Source: Bacillota bacterium (lineage in GTDB: Bacteria; Bacillota; Clostridia; Christensenellales; Aristaeellaceae). Taken from it: 64,000 nt of DNA. The DNA is taken from contig JASGUQ010000046.1 of the NCBI GenBank assembly GCA_030057655.1, positions 1 to 64,000 of the forward strand, read 5' to 3'. The position numbers were made by a program, and so were the translations under genes. This document shows, in pieces, positions 24,870-33,850 of this stretch. Within the stretch, counting starts at the first letter, position 1; each line of letters begins with the position of its first letter. Under the pieces are notes generated by a model, which ran no database searches, had not been told where the DNA came from, and saw nothing but the letters and a program-made list of their open reading frames with translations.

Positions 24870-25418
24870 ATGAAAACCGCACCTAAATTGATCCTTGGCA
24901 TTTTGACCATGCTTCTGATGATGCTGGTTGCCTTTGGCATTGGGGCTTACCGCGGTTTTATGGAGGAAAAGCTCCAGGTCGATCTGGTGCTTGGTTCTTT
25001 GTCTGATGTGATGAATACCCGGATTGAGATGGCGAACAACTTGCTGACAGTAGCAAAGCGACACCTGCCTCAGGATGATGAGCTCGTCCTCAAAATCAGG
25101 CAGGATATCCAGGATCTGTCCGGCGAGTCTTTGCGCCAAAAAGCCCAGGCCAATGAAAGGCTGGATTACAACAGCGCCCTGCTCCTCAAAAAGCTGGAAG
25201 CGCTTGACAGTGTAAAGGCCGACTCCCGGGATTATTCCTACGTCACCGGGTATCTGCCGCGCGGGTTTGAGCAAAGCGCCCAATGGGCTGACGCGGGCTT
25301 GTACAATTCCGCCGCGCGCAAGTATAACAACGAGCTTCAGGGCACTCTGAACGGAAAAGCAGCAATGCTTTTGGGTGTACCCTTGGCTGAACTGTTTGAA
25401 GGGGGCCAGGCGCCATGA
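24870..25418 (+). CDS. LemA-like membrane protein
   Basis: This 182-residue protein has one N-terminal membrane helix and a long helical domain with the LemA-like elements ANNLLTVAKRHLPQDDEL and YNSAARKYNNELQ. Proteins of this kind often pair with TPM-domain proteins, as here, where the next gene overlaps by four bases. The ribosome site is weak, so translation may depend on readthrough from telA, nine bases upstream. The role is unknown; it is probably part of the same envelope module. Confidence 0.8.
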   Translation: MKTAPKLILGILTMLLMMLVAFGIGAYRGFMEEKLQVDLVLGSLSDVMNTRIEMANNLLTVAKRHLPQDDELVLKIRQDIQDLSGESLRQKAQANERLDYNSALLLKKLEALDSVKADSRDYSYVTGYLPRGFEQSAQWADAGLYNSAARKYNNELQGTLNGKAAMLLGVPLAELFEGGQAP

Positions 25419-26230
25419 AAAAAATTGCCCTGCGTTTCCTTGTGTTGTTTTTTTGCGTTTTGCTGACGGCGCTGCCCGCGCTGTCTGTTGATAACCCTGT
25501 TGATGACCTGGCCGGCGTGTTCAGCACAGGGTTTGTTTCAGACCTTTCCCGCTACGCCCAACTCATGCGGGAAAAATTGGGCATCCCGTTCAGCGTGGTT
25601 ACCAGGCATTTCCTGGGTGGCAAAAACATCCAGACTTACGCAAATCAAACATTGGAGTTGCTGCCGGATTCGGACAAAACCATCCTTTTGGTTCTTGTTA
25701 TTGGTGAAGAAAGCTATGCCGTAGCAATCGGGGATGAGTCCCATCAGTTTCTGAGCCCTGAGAAAGCGGAAGCCCTTTTAAATGATTATTTCCGCGCTCC
25801 CTACCTCAGCGACAGAGCTTATGAAAAGGCTGTCGCGTCTTTTACGCTGCAAGCCGGAAACTATCTGGAGGGAAGGCTTGGAATCAGGATGAACGCTGCT
25901 TCCTCCTTGTCTCCCTATACCAAGAGCGTTGCTGATGAACTCGTTTTACCAACCATCCAACCGCACAATTCGGAAAACATCTTTGGCTCTATTTTTGAAA
26001 ACGCCTCAAAAAGCAGGGAAGATGCCAAACGCTATGACGAGGACGCCCGGTATGCCGAGGAAGACGATGAAAAAGGCCTGAGCCTTTTTCAAATCGCGCT
26101 GATCGGGTTCGTGCTGTACAAGATCTTTGGCCGCGGGAAAAAGAACAACAAACAGGGAAAAGGCTGCGGCCCCCTGGGGTGGATCTTTGGGGCCTGGGGC
26201 GTCAGCAAGTTTTTCGGCTGGCGGAAATAA
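25415..26230 (+). CDS. TPM domain-containing secreted/membrane protein
   Basis: This 271-residue protein has a signal peptide (cleavage after about residue 25). A TPM domain follows (about 28-155) with VDDLAGVFS, the central DKTILLVLVIGEESYAVAIG strands and EKAEALLNDYF. An acidic linker leads to a single membrane helix near residue 230 and a basic glycine-rich tail. TPM proteins in plants act in photosystem II repair; in bacteria they are poorly understood membrane proteins. It overlaps the LemA-like gene by ATGA, reinforcing the pairing. Confidence 0.85.
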   Translation: MKKIALRFLVLFFCVLLTALPALSVDNPVDDLAGVFSTGFVSDLSRYAQLMREKLGIPFSVVTRHFLGGKNIQTYANQTLELLPDSDKTILLVLVIGEESYAVAIGDESHQFLSPEKAEALLNDYFRAPYLSDRAYEKAVASFTLQAGNYLEGRLGIRMNAASSLSPYTKSVADELVLPTIQPHNSENIFGSIFENASKSREDAKRYDEDARYAEEDDEKGLSLFQIALIGFVLYKIFGRGKKNNKQGKGCGPLGWIFGAWGVSKFFGWRK

Positions 26231-26231
26231 C

Positions 26232-27551
26232 ATGCGCCTTGTCATCATCAGCCTTGACAGCGTGTTTGCCGCTGATTCTGACTATCTGCTCTCTTTGCCC
26301 AACCTGGGAAGGCTGGCCGCAGAGGGGGTTTTTTGCGGTTCCGTTCAGACCATCTATCCAAGCCTGACCTATCCCATCCATGCCAGCCTCATCACCGGCT
26401 GCTACCCGGATAAGCACGGCATCGCTCACAACGAGCCGTTTCAGCCGGACACCCTCATCAATATGCGCAGGTGGTACTGGGAAGAAAGCCATATCAAGAC
26501 TGAAACGATCTTTTCACAAGCGCACAAGGCCGGGCGTGAATGCGCAGCCATCCTCTGGCCCACCACGGGTTTCAGCAAAAACATCCGATATAATTTTCCC
26601 GAAGTGCTGGCTTTGCCCGGAGAAAATCAGGCGCTCAAGGTCATCAATTATGGCAGCAAGGGCTGGATCCTCAGGACAGAACTGCGCTATGGCCGGCGCC
26701 GCAAAGGAATTTCCCAGCCCTATTTGGATGATTATGCGACCTTGCTCGCTGAAAAACTGATTCTAAAACATCCCGTCAAGATCCAGCCGGGATTAAAAGA
26801 TGAGAAGGGGCAGCCCAAAGAGCAGGTCGTGGATACCCGAAGCCGCAAAAAGCGCCACATGCCGGATGTGCTGGCCCTTCACCTGGTGGATTGTGACGCC
26901 ATGCGCCACCGCTACGGCACTTTTTCAAAAGAGGCCAAAGAAGCGCTTGACAGGCTGGACATCCGGGTGGGCAAAATCATGGCTGCCCTGTCAGAGCGAG
27001 GCTTGCTGAAGGACACCATTGTTGCTGTTGTCACAGATCACGGGCAGGCGGACATCATCGGAAGCCTGCCGCTTGACGCCTGGCTTGCGGCCAACCGCGT
27101 CCCGGCCCGCGCTCAGACGCTTGGCTTTGGCGCCTATCTGCACTTAAACCACGCGGATTATCAGCCGGTTTTAAAAGCTTTAACAGACAACATGGCGGAT
27201 CTTCGCATCAGCCATGTGTATACCCGGGAAGAACTGCGCTTGATGCACGCGCCGGAAGACATTCTTTTGGCAGTGGAACCGGAGAAAGGCTTTGTCATTG
27301 TGGATGATGAGAACCAAATCAAAACCGGAGCGACACACGGTTTTGGCCCCGGACACCCCGGCAGCAAAACGCTGCTGTGGCTGTATGGCCCGCAGTTTCT
27401 GGGCGGGTTCAGGCTGCCCATGTGCGACCTGACAGACATCGCGCCGACCCTCGCTTACGCCAGCGGGCTTGATCTGCCCCAGGCGCAGGGAAGGGTGCTG
27501 GAGGAAGCCTTCATCTGGAATCATCATTCAAAGGGGGAGGGTGCTTCATGA
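26232..27551 (+). CDS. Alkaline phosphatase superfamily protein (NPP-type phosphodiesterase)
   Basis: This 439-residue protein has the metal and nucleophile motifs of nucleotide pyrophosphatase/phosphodiesterases: LDSVFAAD, then YPSLTYPIHASLITG with the nucleophile threonine near residue 48, LVDCDAMRHRYG, VTDHGQ and THGFGPGHPG. It should hydrolyse phosphodiester or phosphomonoester bonds. There is no signal peptide, so unlike many NPPs it appears cytoplasmic. The ATG at 26232 is one base after the TPM gene stop; a longer frame from 26127 would overlap that gene widely and is rejected. It is coupled to the following MBL-like gene by ATGA. Confidence 0.87.
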   Translation: MRLVIISLDSVFAADSDYLLSLPNLGRLAAEGVFCGSVQTIYPSLTYPIHASLITGCYPDKHGIAHNEPFQPDTLINMRRWYWEESHIKTETIFSQAHKAGRECAAILWPTTGFSKNIRYNFPEVLALPGENQALKVINYGSKGWILRTELRYGRRRKGISQPYLDDYATLLAEKLILKHPVKIQPGLKDEKGQPKEQVVDTRSRKKRHMPDVLALHLVDCDAMRHRYGTFSKEAKEALDRLDIRVGKIMAALSERGLLKDTIVAVVTDHGQADIIGSLPLDAWLAANRVPARAQTLGFGAYLHLNHADYQPVLKALTDNMADLRISHVYTREELRLMHAPEDILLAVEPEKGFVIVDDENQIKTGATHGFGPGHPGSKTLLWLYGPQFLGGFRLPMCDLTDIAPTLAYASGLDLPQAQGRVLEEAFIWNHHSKGEGAS

Positions 27552-28438
27552 CCCGTCAGGCGCTGGTCAGCTATTTTTATCAGTCTGCGTTTACCGTATC
27601 CATGCAGAAGACCCTGCTTGTTTTTTCCTATCGTCAAACAGACATCCCTCAGGTCGCGGAGAATCAGCGTCTCAGCGATCAGGATTTTTCCGGTTTCAAC
27701 AACATCCTGGTCTTTGTCCCCAGCGCCTCAGCGGCTCATCATGATCCGGCGATCTATGACTGGAAGCAGTCTTTTCCCATCACGTACATCCTTCCGCAGG
27801 AAGCTGCCAGCAAGGCGCCCCGCGCCGCGAATGTGCGCGTTTGCCGCGAAGGGGACAGTTTTACTGTCGGCCACTGTGAGGTCAGCGTATTTGGTTCCAC
27901 GGATATGGGGGTTTCTTTTTTGGCCACGGCGGAGGACATCTCTGTTTACCATGCGGGGGATTTGAACCTCTGGCACTGGCGTGAGGAAAACACCCTCAGG
28001 AACATCGCCAAAGCGGAAGCCGCCTTTTATGAAAAAGTCGCGGATTTGCCCAAGGACAAGATCGACATCGCGTTTTTCCCGCTGGATCCCAACCAGGGCG
28101 GTCTGTATGACGCGGGCGCCAATCACTTTATCATGGCTGTAAAACCCCGCGTATTCTTCCCCATGCATTTTGGAGGGAGAACGGAGATCGCAAATGAGTA
28201 TGCCCGCCGCTCCTTATCGCGGAAAACGGTGACCTTTGCGCTCACAGGCGTCAGGGACAGCGCTTTGATCGACCTGAGCGTCAGCCCTGCCCTCATTCGC
28301 TCCAACCTCCCGCAAAAGCCGTCCCGCGCATCCAACCGCGGCAGCGTTGACCTGAATGCCTATGTCCATGAAGATCCTTTCGCGCAGACGGATCTGCCTG
28401 TCAGCATCAATAAAAACCCCAAAAACGAAGGGGAGTAG
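27548..28438 (+). CDS. MBL-fold metallo-hydrolase relative with a degenerate metal motif
   Basis: This 296-residue protein aligns with a clostridial MBL-fold family. The later metal ligands are kept (YHAGDLNLWHW near residue 138 and FFPMHFGG near 200). At the position where relatives have V-S-H-S-H-x-D-H-F-N-P, this protein reads V-P-S-A-S-A-A-H-H-D-P (residues 57-67), so the two first histidines and the aspartate are lost. The hydrolase may therefore be inactive or use one metal. The frame is intact and coupled to the phosphatase gene, so it is not a pseudogene. The C-terminal 50 residues look disordered. Confidence 0.8.
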   Translation: MTRQALVSYFYQSAFTVSMQKTLLVFSYRQTDIPQVAENQRLSDQDFSGFNNILVFVPSASAAHHDPAIYDWKQSFPITYILPQEAASKAPRAANVRVCREGDSFTVGHCEVSVFGSTDMGVSFLATAEDISVYHAGDLNLWHWREENTLRNIAKAEAAFYEKVADLPKDKIDIAFFPLDPNQGGLYDAGANHFIMAVKPRVFFPMHFGGRTEIANEYARRSLSRKTVTFALTGVRDSALIDLSVSPALIRSNLPQKPSRASNRGSVDLNAYVHEDPFAQTDLPVSINKNPKNEGE

Positions 28439-28578
28439 CCGTTCCGCCACACCGAAAAACTGTACGCCGGATTGATTTTGTGGTACAATATCGGTGTGTC
28501 TTTTGCCAGCGCGCTCAAGCGTTATCTTGATTTTCTGGCTGGATAATATGTGACACAAATATATTTTCTGGGGGAAAG

Positions 28579-30834
28579 ATGAACCTGCATAATTTAAACG
28601 ACCGCCAGTTGGAAGCGGTATTGCATAAAGAAGGTCCTTTGTTAATCATCGCCGGAGCCGGCAGCGGCAAGACCCGCGCGATGACCCATCGCATCGCGCA
28701 TCTGATTGATGAGGGCGTCAGACCCTGGAATATTTTGGCGCTCACCTTCACCAACAAAGCGGCGCGGGAAATGGCAAGCCGGGTGGGCACCCTGATCGGC
28801 GAAAAGACGGAGGACATCTGGATTGGCACCTTCCATTCTGTCTGCGTGCGCATTTTAAGGCGTGATATTGAGAAGATCGGCTATCAGCGTTCCTTCACCA
28901 TCTATGACACGGACGACCAGCAGCGCGTGCTCAAAGAGCTGTTTAAGCGCTTTGAGATCGATGACAAGGAGCTGAGCCTCAAGGAAATGTCCGCCATTAT
29001 CGGGGACGCCAAGAACAAGCTGATGAACGCGGATGACTGGTTCGCTCAGACCCGGCGGGACCGCCGCTCACAGACCATCCATGACCTGTTTACGGCTTAT
29101 GACGCGAGGCTCAAAGCGGCCAACGCCCTGGACTTTGACGATCTCATCAACAAAACCTTGGAGCTGTTTTTGGATCATCCCCCTGTTCTGGATTATTACA
29201 GGCAGCGCTTTTTGCATGTCCATGTGGACGAATACCAGGATACCAACATGGCGCAGTACACCTTCGTGAAGCTTTTGACCGAGAAAAACCGCAACCTCTG
29301 CGTGGTCGGCGATGACGATCAGTCCATCTATGGCTGGCGCGGGGCCGATATCCGAAACATCCTGGAGTTTAAGAAGGATTTTCCGGATGCAAAGGTTGTC
29401 AAGCTCGAGCAGAATTACCGTTCGACCCAGCTGATTCTGGACGCGGCCAACGCGCTGATCAAGAACAATGAGGGCCGCATGGACAAGTCGCTTTGGACGG
29501 AAGGCAAAAAAGGCGACAAGATCCGCTTTGCGGCCGCCGGGGATGAGCGGGAGGAGGCGGCCTGGATCGCAGAGCATGTCCGCCGGCTGCGCTCGCGCAA
29601 GGTGCCCCTGTCTGAGATCGCGGTTCTTTACCGCATGAACGCGCAAAGCCGCGTTTTGGAAGAAATGCTCATGCGCGCCGGCATTCCCTACCGCGTTTAT
29701 GGCGGCACGCGCTTCTATGACCGCCGGGAGATCAAAGACGCTCTGGCCTATCTGCGCTGTTTGATCAACCCGGATGACGACATCGCCCTCAAACGCATCA
29801 TCAACGTGCCCAAGCGCGCCATCGGCGACGCAACCGTACAGGTGCTGGAGGATCATGCCAATGAGCGCAACATGACCATGTACGGGGCGCTGCGGGATCT
29901 GCCTGATTCTTTGGGTTCCCGTCCGCGCAAGTGCGTGGAAAGCTTCGTGGATTTGATGGACACGCTCAAGGCGAAGCAGCAGGAAATGCCGCTTGGGGAT
30001 TTTGTCAAACTGCTGCTGGATGAGACCGGGCTTCTTGCCCAGTATGAAAACACCACGGATGATGAGCTGATTTCAAAACGGGACAACCTGCTGGAATTCC
30101 TGGGCGCGGTATATGAGTATGAGAAACTGACCGAGGACGCAACCCTCGAAAGCTATCTGGAGAACGTGGCTTTGGTCACGGACCTGGATATGCAGGAGGA
30201 TGCCCCCCAGTTTATCACCCTGATGACCCTGCACTCAGCCAAGGGCTTGGAGTACCGCGCGGTTTTCATCGCCGGTCTGGAGGATGGCCTTTTGCCAAGC
30301 TCCCGGGCAAAACAGGAGGACAACAGGCTGGAGGAGGAGCGCAGGCTGTTCTATGTCGGTATCACCCGGGCCAAGGAATTTCTCTACTTAAGCCGTACGC
30401 GCCAGCGCGCCATCTTTAATCAGGCTTCTTTCAATCAGCCCAGCCCCTTTCTTGCCGAAATCCCGCGCGAACTGATCTCGGACGAATACGGCAAGACCAT
30501 GCGCGAGCACTTTGGCGAGTACAAGCCGCCAAAGGAACGGGTGCGCGCCTCTCAGCGCCCGCCCAAGATGAGCTTTGGAATCCCCGGCATGGGGCAGGAC
30601 CCCGGGCAAATACCGGGCGTTCAAAAGGGTTTTGTATCTTCCATCGCTGACAGCGCTGCCCCTGTTTCGCAGATTTTCACGGAAGGGGATCAGGTTCTGC
30701 ATAAAAAGTTTGGCGTTGGAAAGGTCGTGGGCACCTCAGGAAAGGGCGCTGAAGCCCGCGTCACCATCATCTTTACGGCTTATGGCGAAAAGGAATTTTC
30801 TGTCGCCATCGCGCCCATCGTTAAGGTGAATTGA
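28579..30834 (+). CDS. pcrA: ATP-dependent DNA helicase PcrA/UvrD
   Basis: This 751-residue superfamily 1A helicase has all core motifs: AGAGSGKTRAMTHRI (motif I), FTNKAAREM (Ia), VDEYQDTN (II), VVGDDDQSIYGWRGAD (III), QNYRST (IV), TLHSAKGLEYRAVFI (V) and RRLFYVGITRAK (VI). The C-terminal segment contains the PcrA-type tail with FGVGKVVG. It unwinds DNA in repair, plasmid rolling-circle replication and removal of RNA polymerase. The stop overlaps the ligA start as TGATG, a common clostridial pcrA-ligA operon. Confidence 0.97.
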   Translation: MNLHNLNDRQLEAVLHKEGPLLIIAGAGSGKTRAMTHRIAHLIDEGVRPWNILALTFTNKAAREMASRVGTLIGEKTEDIWIGTFHSVCVRILRRDIEKIGYQRSFTIYDTDDQQRVLKELFKRFEIDDKELSLKEMSAIIGDAKNKLMNADDWFAQTRRDRRSQTIHDLFTAYDARLKAANALDFDDLINKTLELFLDHPPVLDYYRQRFLHVHVDEYQDTNMAQYTFVKLLTEKNRNLCVVGDDDQSIYGWRGADIRNILEFKKDFPDAKVVKLEQNYRSTQLILDAANALIKNNEGRMDKSLWTEGKKGDKIRFAAAGDEREEAAWIAEHVRRLRSRKVPLSEIAVLYRMNAQSRVLEEMLMRAGIPYRVYGGTRFYDRREIKDALAYLRCLINPDDDIALKRIINVPKRAIGDATVQVLEDHANERNMTMYGALRDLPDSLGSRPRKCVESFVDLMDTLKAKQQEMPLGDFVKLLLDETGLLAQYENTTDDELISKRDNLLEFLGAVYEYEKLTEDATLESYLENVALVTDLDMQEDAPQFITLMTLHSAKGLEYRAVFIAGLEDGLLPSSRAKQEDNRLEEERRLFYVGITRAKEFLYLSRTRQRAIFNQASFNQPSPFLAEIPRELISDEYGKTMREHFGEYKPPKERVRASQRPPKMSFGIPGMGQDPGQIPGVQKGFVSSIADSAAPVSQIFTEGDQVLHKKFGVGKVVGTSGKGAEARVTIIFTAYGEKEFSVAIAPIVKVN

Positions 30835-32813
30835 TGCCGGACGCGCTTCAAAAGCTGCGTGAACTGACAGATCAGATCAATCACGCCAGCCATCAATACT
30901 ATGTTTTGGATACGCCTGTCATGTCCGACGCCCAGTGGGACAGGCTGTATGACGAACTGAAAGCACTGGAAAAGGAGAGCGGCATTGTTTTGCCGGATTC
31001 TCCCACGCACAGGGTCGGCGGCGAACCGCTGCCGGCCTTTGTTCAGCATACCCACCTAAACCGCCTCTGGAGCATGGACAAGGTGCAGAGCTTTGAGGAA
31101 CTGAGCGCTTGGTTTGTGAGGATACGCCAGCTTCATCAAAAGCAGCCGGGTCTTGCGCCCCTGCGCTTCGCGCTTGAGTACAAGTACGATGGCTTGACCA
31201 TCAACCTGACCTACCGGGACGGGCAGTTGGTGCAGGCCGCCACCCGCGGCAACGGCATTGTGGGGGAACAGGTGCTGCCCCAGGCGCGCACCATCAAGGG
31301 AATCCCTCTGTCCATTCCTTACAAGGATCTGCTGGAGATCCACGGGGAGTGCATCATGCGTCTCTCCGTCCTCGCGCAGTACAACCGCACTGCCGAAGAG
31401 CCCCTTAAAAACGCCCGCAACGCTGCTGCCGGCGCTTTGAGAAACCTGGATCCCAAGGTGACTGCTTCAAGAAAGCTGGACGCGCGTTTCTATGAGATCG
31501 GTACGATTTCTGATCCGCCGTATACGGAGCAGTCGGGTCTAAACGCCTTCATTCGTCAAAACGGCTTTTCCACGTCTCCCCTCTTGTATGAAGGGGACAG
31601 CGAGGAGGAGATCAAGGCCAGGATCAACGAGGTGGAAGAAAGGCGCGAGACGCTTGATTTTCTGATCGACGGGGTCGTTATCAAGGTGATGGATCTGGAA
31701 ACCCGCAGGTTTATGGGGTATACGGACAAGTTTCCCCGCTGGGCAGTTGCTTTCAAGTTCGCCGCCGAGGAGACCACCACCACGCTTGAAAAAGTCACCT
31801 GGGAGCCCGGCCGCACTGGTAAACTGACCCCCCTGGCGCATGTGGACGCGGTGGATTTTTCAGGTGTCACTGTCCGGAAGGCGACGCTCAACAATTACGG
31901 CGATATCCAGAGAAAAAAACTCACCATCGGCAGCACGGTCTTCATCCGCAGGTCCAATGATGTCATTCCGGAGATCTTAGGCAGGGTGGAGGATGGCACG
32001 GTCGGTTTGCCCATTGAAAAGCCGGTCGTCTGCCCGGCTTGCCAGGAACCGCTTACTGAGATCGGCGCCCACCTGTTCTGCTTGAACAGGGACGGCTGCA
32101 AGCCCCAGGTCATCGCCAGGCTGACGCATTTTTGTTCCCGCGAGGCGATGAACATCGAAAGCCTTTCTGAAAAGACCCTGGAAGTGCTGTATGATGAACT
32201 GCAGGTCAGGGAACCGCAGGATCTATATCTTCTGGAAGCTTCTCAGCTGATCGGCCTGCCCGGTTTCCAGCAAAAGAAAGCGGAGAAACTGATCGAGGCG
32301 CTGAACACCAGCAAGGACTGCCAGCTGGACGCCTTCCTTTTGGCCATCGGCATCCCAAATATCGGAAGGGCGACAGCCAGGGACCTGGCCAACACCTTTA
32401 TGACATTGGAGGCGGTGCAGGTTGCGACCAAGGAGCAATTGACCGCTGTTCCGGCCATCGGTGAGATCATTGCGGATTCCATTTTGGACTTTTTCCAGGA
32501 TCCGGCCAGCCAAGTGATGATTGGGGAATTGCTGAAGGCGGGGGTCACGCCCAGACCTGTTTTGGCACAGCCTGTTTCAGGCGTTTTTCAGGGCAAAACC
32601 TTTGTCCTGACCGGGACCCTGCCCACCTTAACCCGTCAGCAGGCGGAGGAATTGATCATCAAAAATGGCGGCAGCGTCTCCTCCTCCGTCAGCCGCAAAA
32701 CCAGCTACCTGCTCCTGGGCGAAAACCCGGGCAGCAAGGCGGACAAGGCGGCCGCCCTTGGCATCCAAAGCATCAGTGAGGAAGAACTGCTAAATCAAAT
32801 CAAGGGCACCTGA
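30834..32813 (+). CDS. ligA: NAD-dependent DNA ligase LigA
   Basis: This 659-residue enzyme joins nicks in DNA using NAD+. The adenylation lysine is in EYKYDG (near residue 117), a clostridial variant of the usual KxDG context. A four-cysteine zinc finger follows (CPAC ... FCLNRDGC near 400), then helix-hairpin-helix repeats and a C-terminal BRCT domain (FVLTGTLPTLTRQQAEELI). The ATG at 30834 overlaps the pcrA stop; a TTG one codon earlier is possible but unnecessary. A terminator follows. Confidence 0.97.
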   Translation: MPDALQKLRELTDQINHASHQYYVLDTPVMSDAQWDRLYDELKALEKESGIVLPDSPTHRVGGEPLPAFVQHTHLNRLWSMDKVQSFEELSAWFVRIRQLHQKQPGLAPLRFALEYKYDGLTINLTYRDGQLVQAATRGNGIVGEQVLPQARTIKGIPLSIPYKDLLEIHGECIMRLSVLAQYNRTAEEPLKNARNAAAGALRNLDPKVTASRKLDARFYEIGTISDPPYTEQSGLNAFIRQNGFSTSPLLYEGDSEEEIKARINEVEERRETLDFLIDGVVIKVMDLETRRFMGYTDKFPRWAVAFKFAAEETTTTLEKVTWEPGRTGKLTPLAHVDAVDFSGVTVRKATLNNYGDIQRKKLTIGSTVFIRRSNDVIPEILGRVEDGTVGLPIEKPVVCPACQEPLTEIGAHLFCLNRDGCKPQVIARLTHFCSREAMNIESLSEKTLEVLYDELQVREPQDLYLLEASQLIGLPGFQQKKAEKLIEALNTSKDCQLDAFLLAIGIPNIGRATARDLANTFMTLEAVQVATKEQLTAVPAIGEIIADSILDFFQDPASQVMIGELLKAGVTPRPVLAQPVSGVFQGKTFVLTGTLPTLTRQQAEELIIKNGGSVSSSVSRKTSYLLLGENPGSKADKAAALGIQSISEEELLNQIKGT

Positions 32814-32835
32814 ACATATTGCGGATTGAACATCA

Positions 32836-32866
32836 ACAGCCCATGCTTGTCGTGAGGCTGTTTTTT
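32836..32866 (+). terminator. Intrinsic terminator after ligA
   Basis: ACAGCC pairs with GGCTGT over a 14-base loop, and six T residues follow. It ends the pcrA-ligA transcript 23 bases after the stop codon. Confidence 0.75.
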
Positions 32867-32940
32867 GTGCAGGCAAACTGAAAGTCATAAGAAAAAACTT
32901 CCATCGGCCCACTCTTCCTAAAAAACAAGTTGATTTGATT

Positions 32941-33759
32941 TTAAGGCTCTTTGAACAGTCCATAATCTTTGGCACATTGCCTGAAGCCATCCAGGGTGTT
33001 CTTGAATGCAAGTCCCTGCCGCCTTAATTTGCTGTCATCCATCCACAGGTTTCTGGATTTCGGCCTGTCCATGACATTCTCCGGGATGCCAAGCAATTTT
33101 TGTGCCGACTTCGCGATTTCAAACATACTGAGTGCAGTCGGGCTGCCAAAGTTATAACTTCCTCCTGGCAGGTCTTTGGCTGCCAGTGTTAACTCAGCCA
33201 CTTCCCGGGCATAGGTTACCCCCCTGAATTCCTGACTGCTGAAAGAAACTGCGTTTTGACGCAGCCCTGCGAAAATGATCTGCATTAAAAAGTTGCCTGT
33301 TTTGTCATGGCGATAAAGAGGAAGGTCATACATCCAGGTCGCGCGCAGCATGACAGTATCAGGTCTAAGGCTTAAAACTCGTTCTTCCATCTCCAGTTTG
33401 TGCCTTGCATAAACATTGGCAGGGCTTGTCGCGTCCTCTTCCCTGAATGGGCCTTCGCAGGCGCTTCCGGTGTACACCTGATCGCTGCTGAACATCAGGG
33501 TCTTCACTCCTTTTGCTGCTTTCGCGATAGAAAGGGGCAAGATCACATTTGCCCTGTAGGACGCGTCCGGGTTTTTCTCGCACTCGCCAATGTCAGATAT
33601 CGCGGCTGTGTGGATGATTAATTCCGGTTCGCTGTTGTCGATCAGACGCTTCACCTCATCCTTGCGCGCTTCCCGCAGCGAGGGGGCATGAACACAATTA
33701 GCCGCCGCTGCGATGCGGCGCCCCAGAAACCCGTTTGCTCCTGTCAGCAAGATTCTCAT
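32941..33759 (-). CDS. RmlD-like sugar-nucleotide reductase/epimerase (extended SDR)
   Basis: This 272-residue protein is an extended short-chain dehydrogenase: GANGFLGRRIA at the N-terminus binds NAD(P), and YARHK carries the catalytic tyrosine and lysine, with an upstream FSSDQVY serine motif. It resembles dTDP-4-dehydrorhamnose reductase and the related MAT2B-like group. No other dTDP-rhamnose genes are nearby, so the substrate is open. The start at 33759 has TGGAGA before it; a frame from 33792 is less likely. It lies alone downstream of the potD hairpin. Confidence 0.85.
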   Translation of the reverse strand: MRILLTGANGFLGRRIAAAANCVHAPSLREARKDEVKRLIDNSEPELIIHTAAISDIGECEKNPDASYRANVILPLSIAKAAKGVKTLMFSSDQVYTGSACEGPFREEDATSPANVYARHKLEMEERVLSLRPDTVMLRATWMYDLPLYRHDKTGNFLMQIIFAGLRQNAVSFSSQEFRGVTYAREVAELTLAAKDLPGGSYNFGSPTALSMFEIAKSAQKLLGIPENVMDRPKSRNLWMDDSKLRRQGLAFKNTLDGFRQCAKDYGLFKEP

Positions 33760-33793
33760 TTTTTTCTCCAATCTTTGCTTTGTGAATGACATT

Positions 33794-33822
33794 GGGGAGG
33801 GGGTTTTAAAACCACCCTCCCC
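33794..33822 (-). terminator. Hairpin after the PotD-like gene
   Basis: GGGGAGGG-T-GGTTTT pairs with AAAACC-CCCTCCCC into a long GC-rich stem 29 bases after the stop codon. No good T run follows on the minus strand, so it may act as an mRNA 3' end or a leaky terminator rather than a strict one. Confidence 0.55.
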
Positions 33823-33850
33823 AACTGTTCCATATCCAATGGGATTTAAC

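Noticed and set aside
24423..25283. 286-residue minus-strand frame opposite telA and the LemA-like gene
   Set aside because: It crosses two well-supported genes on the other strand and has no start signals.
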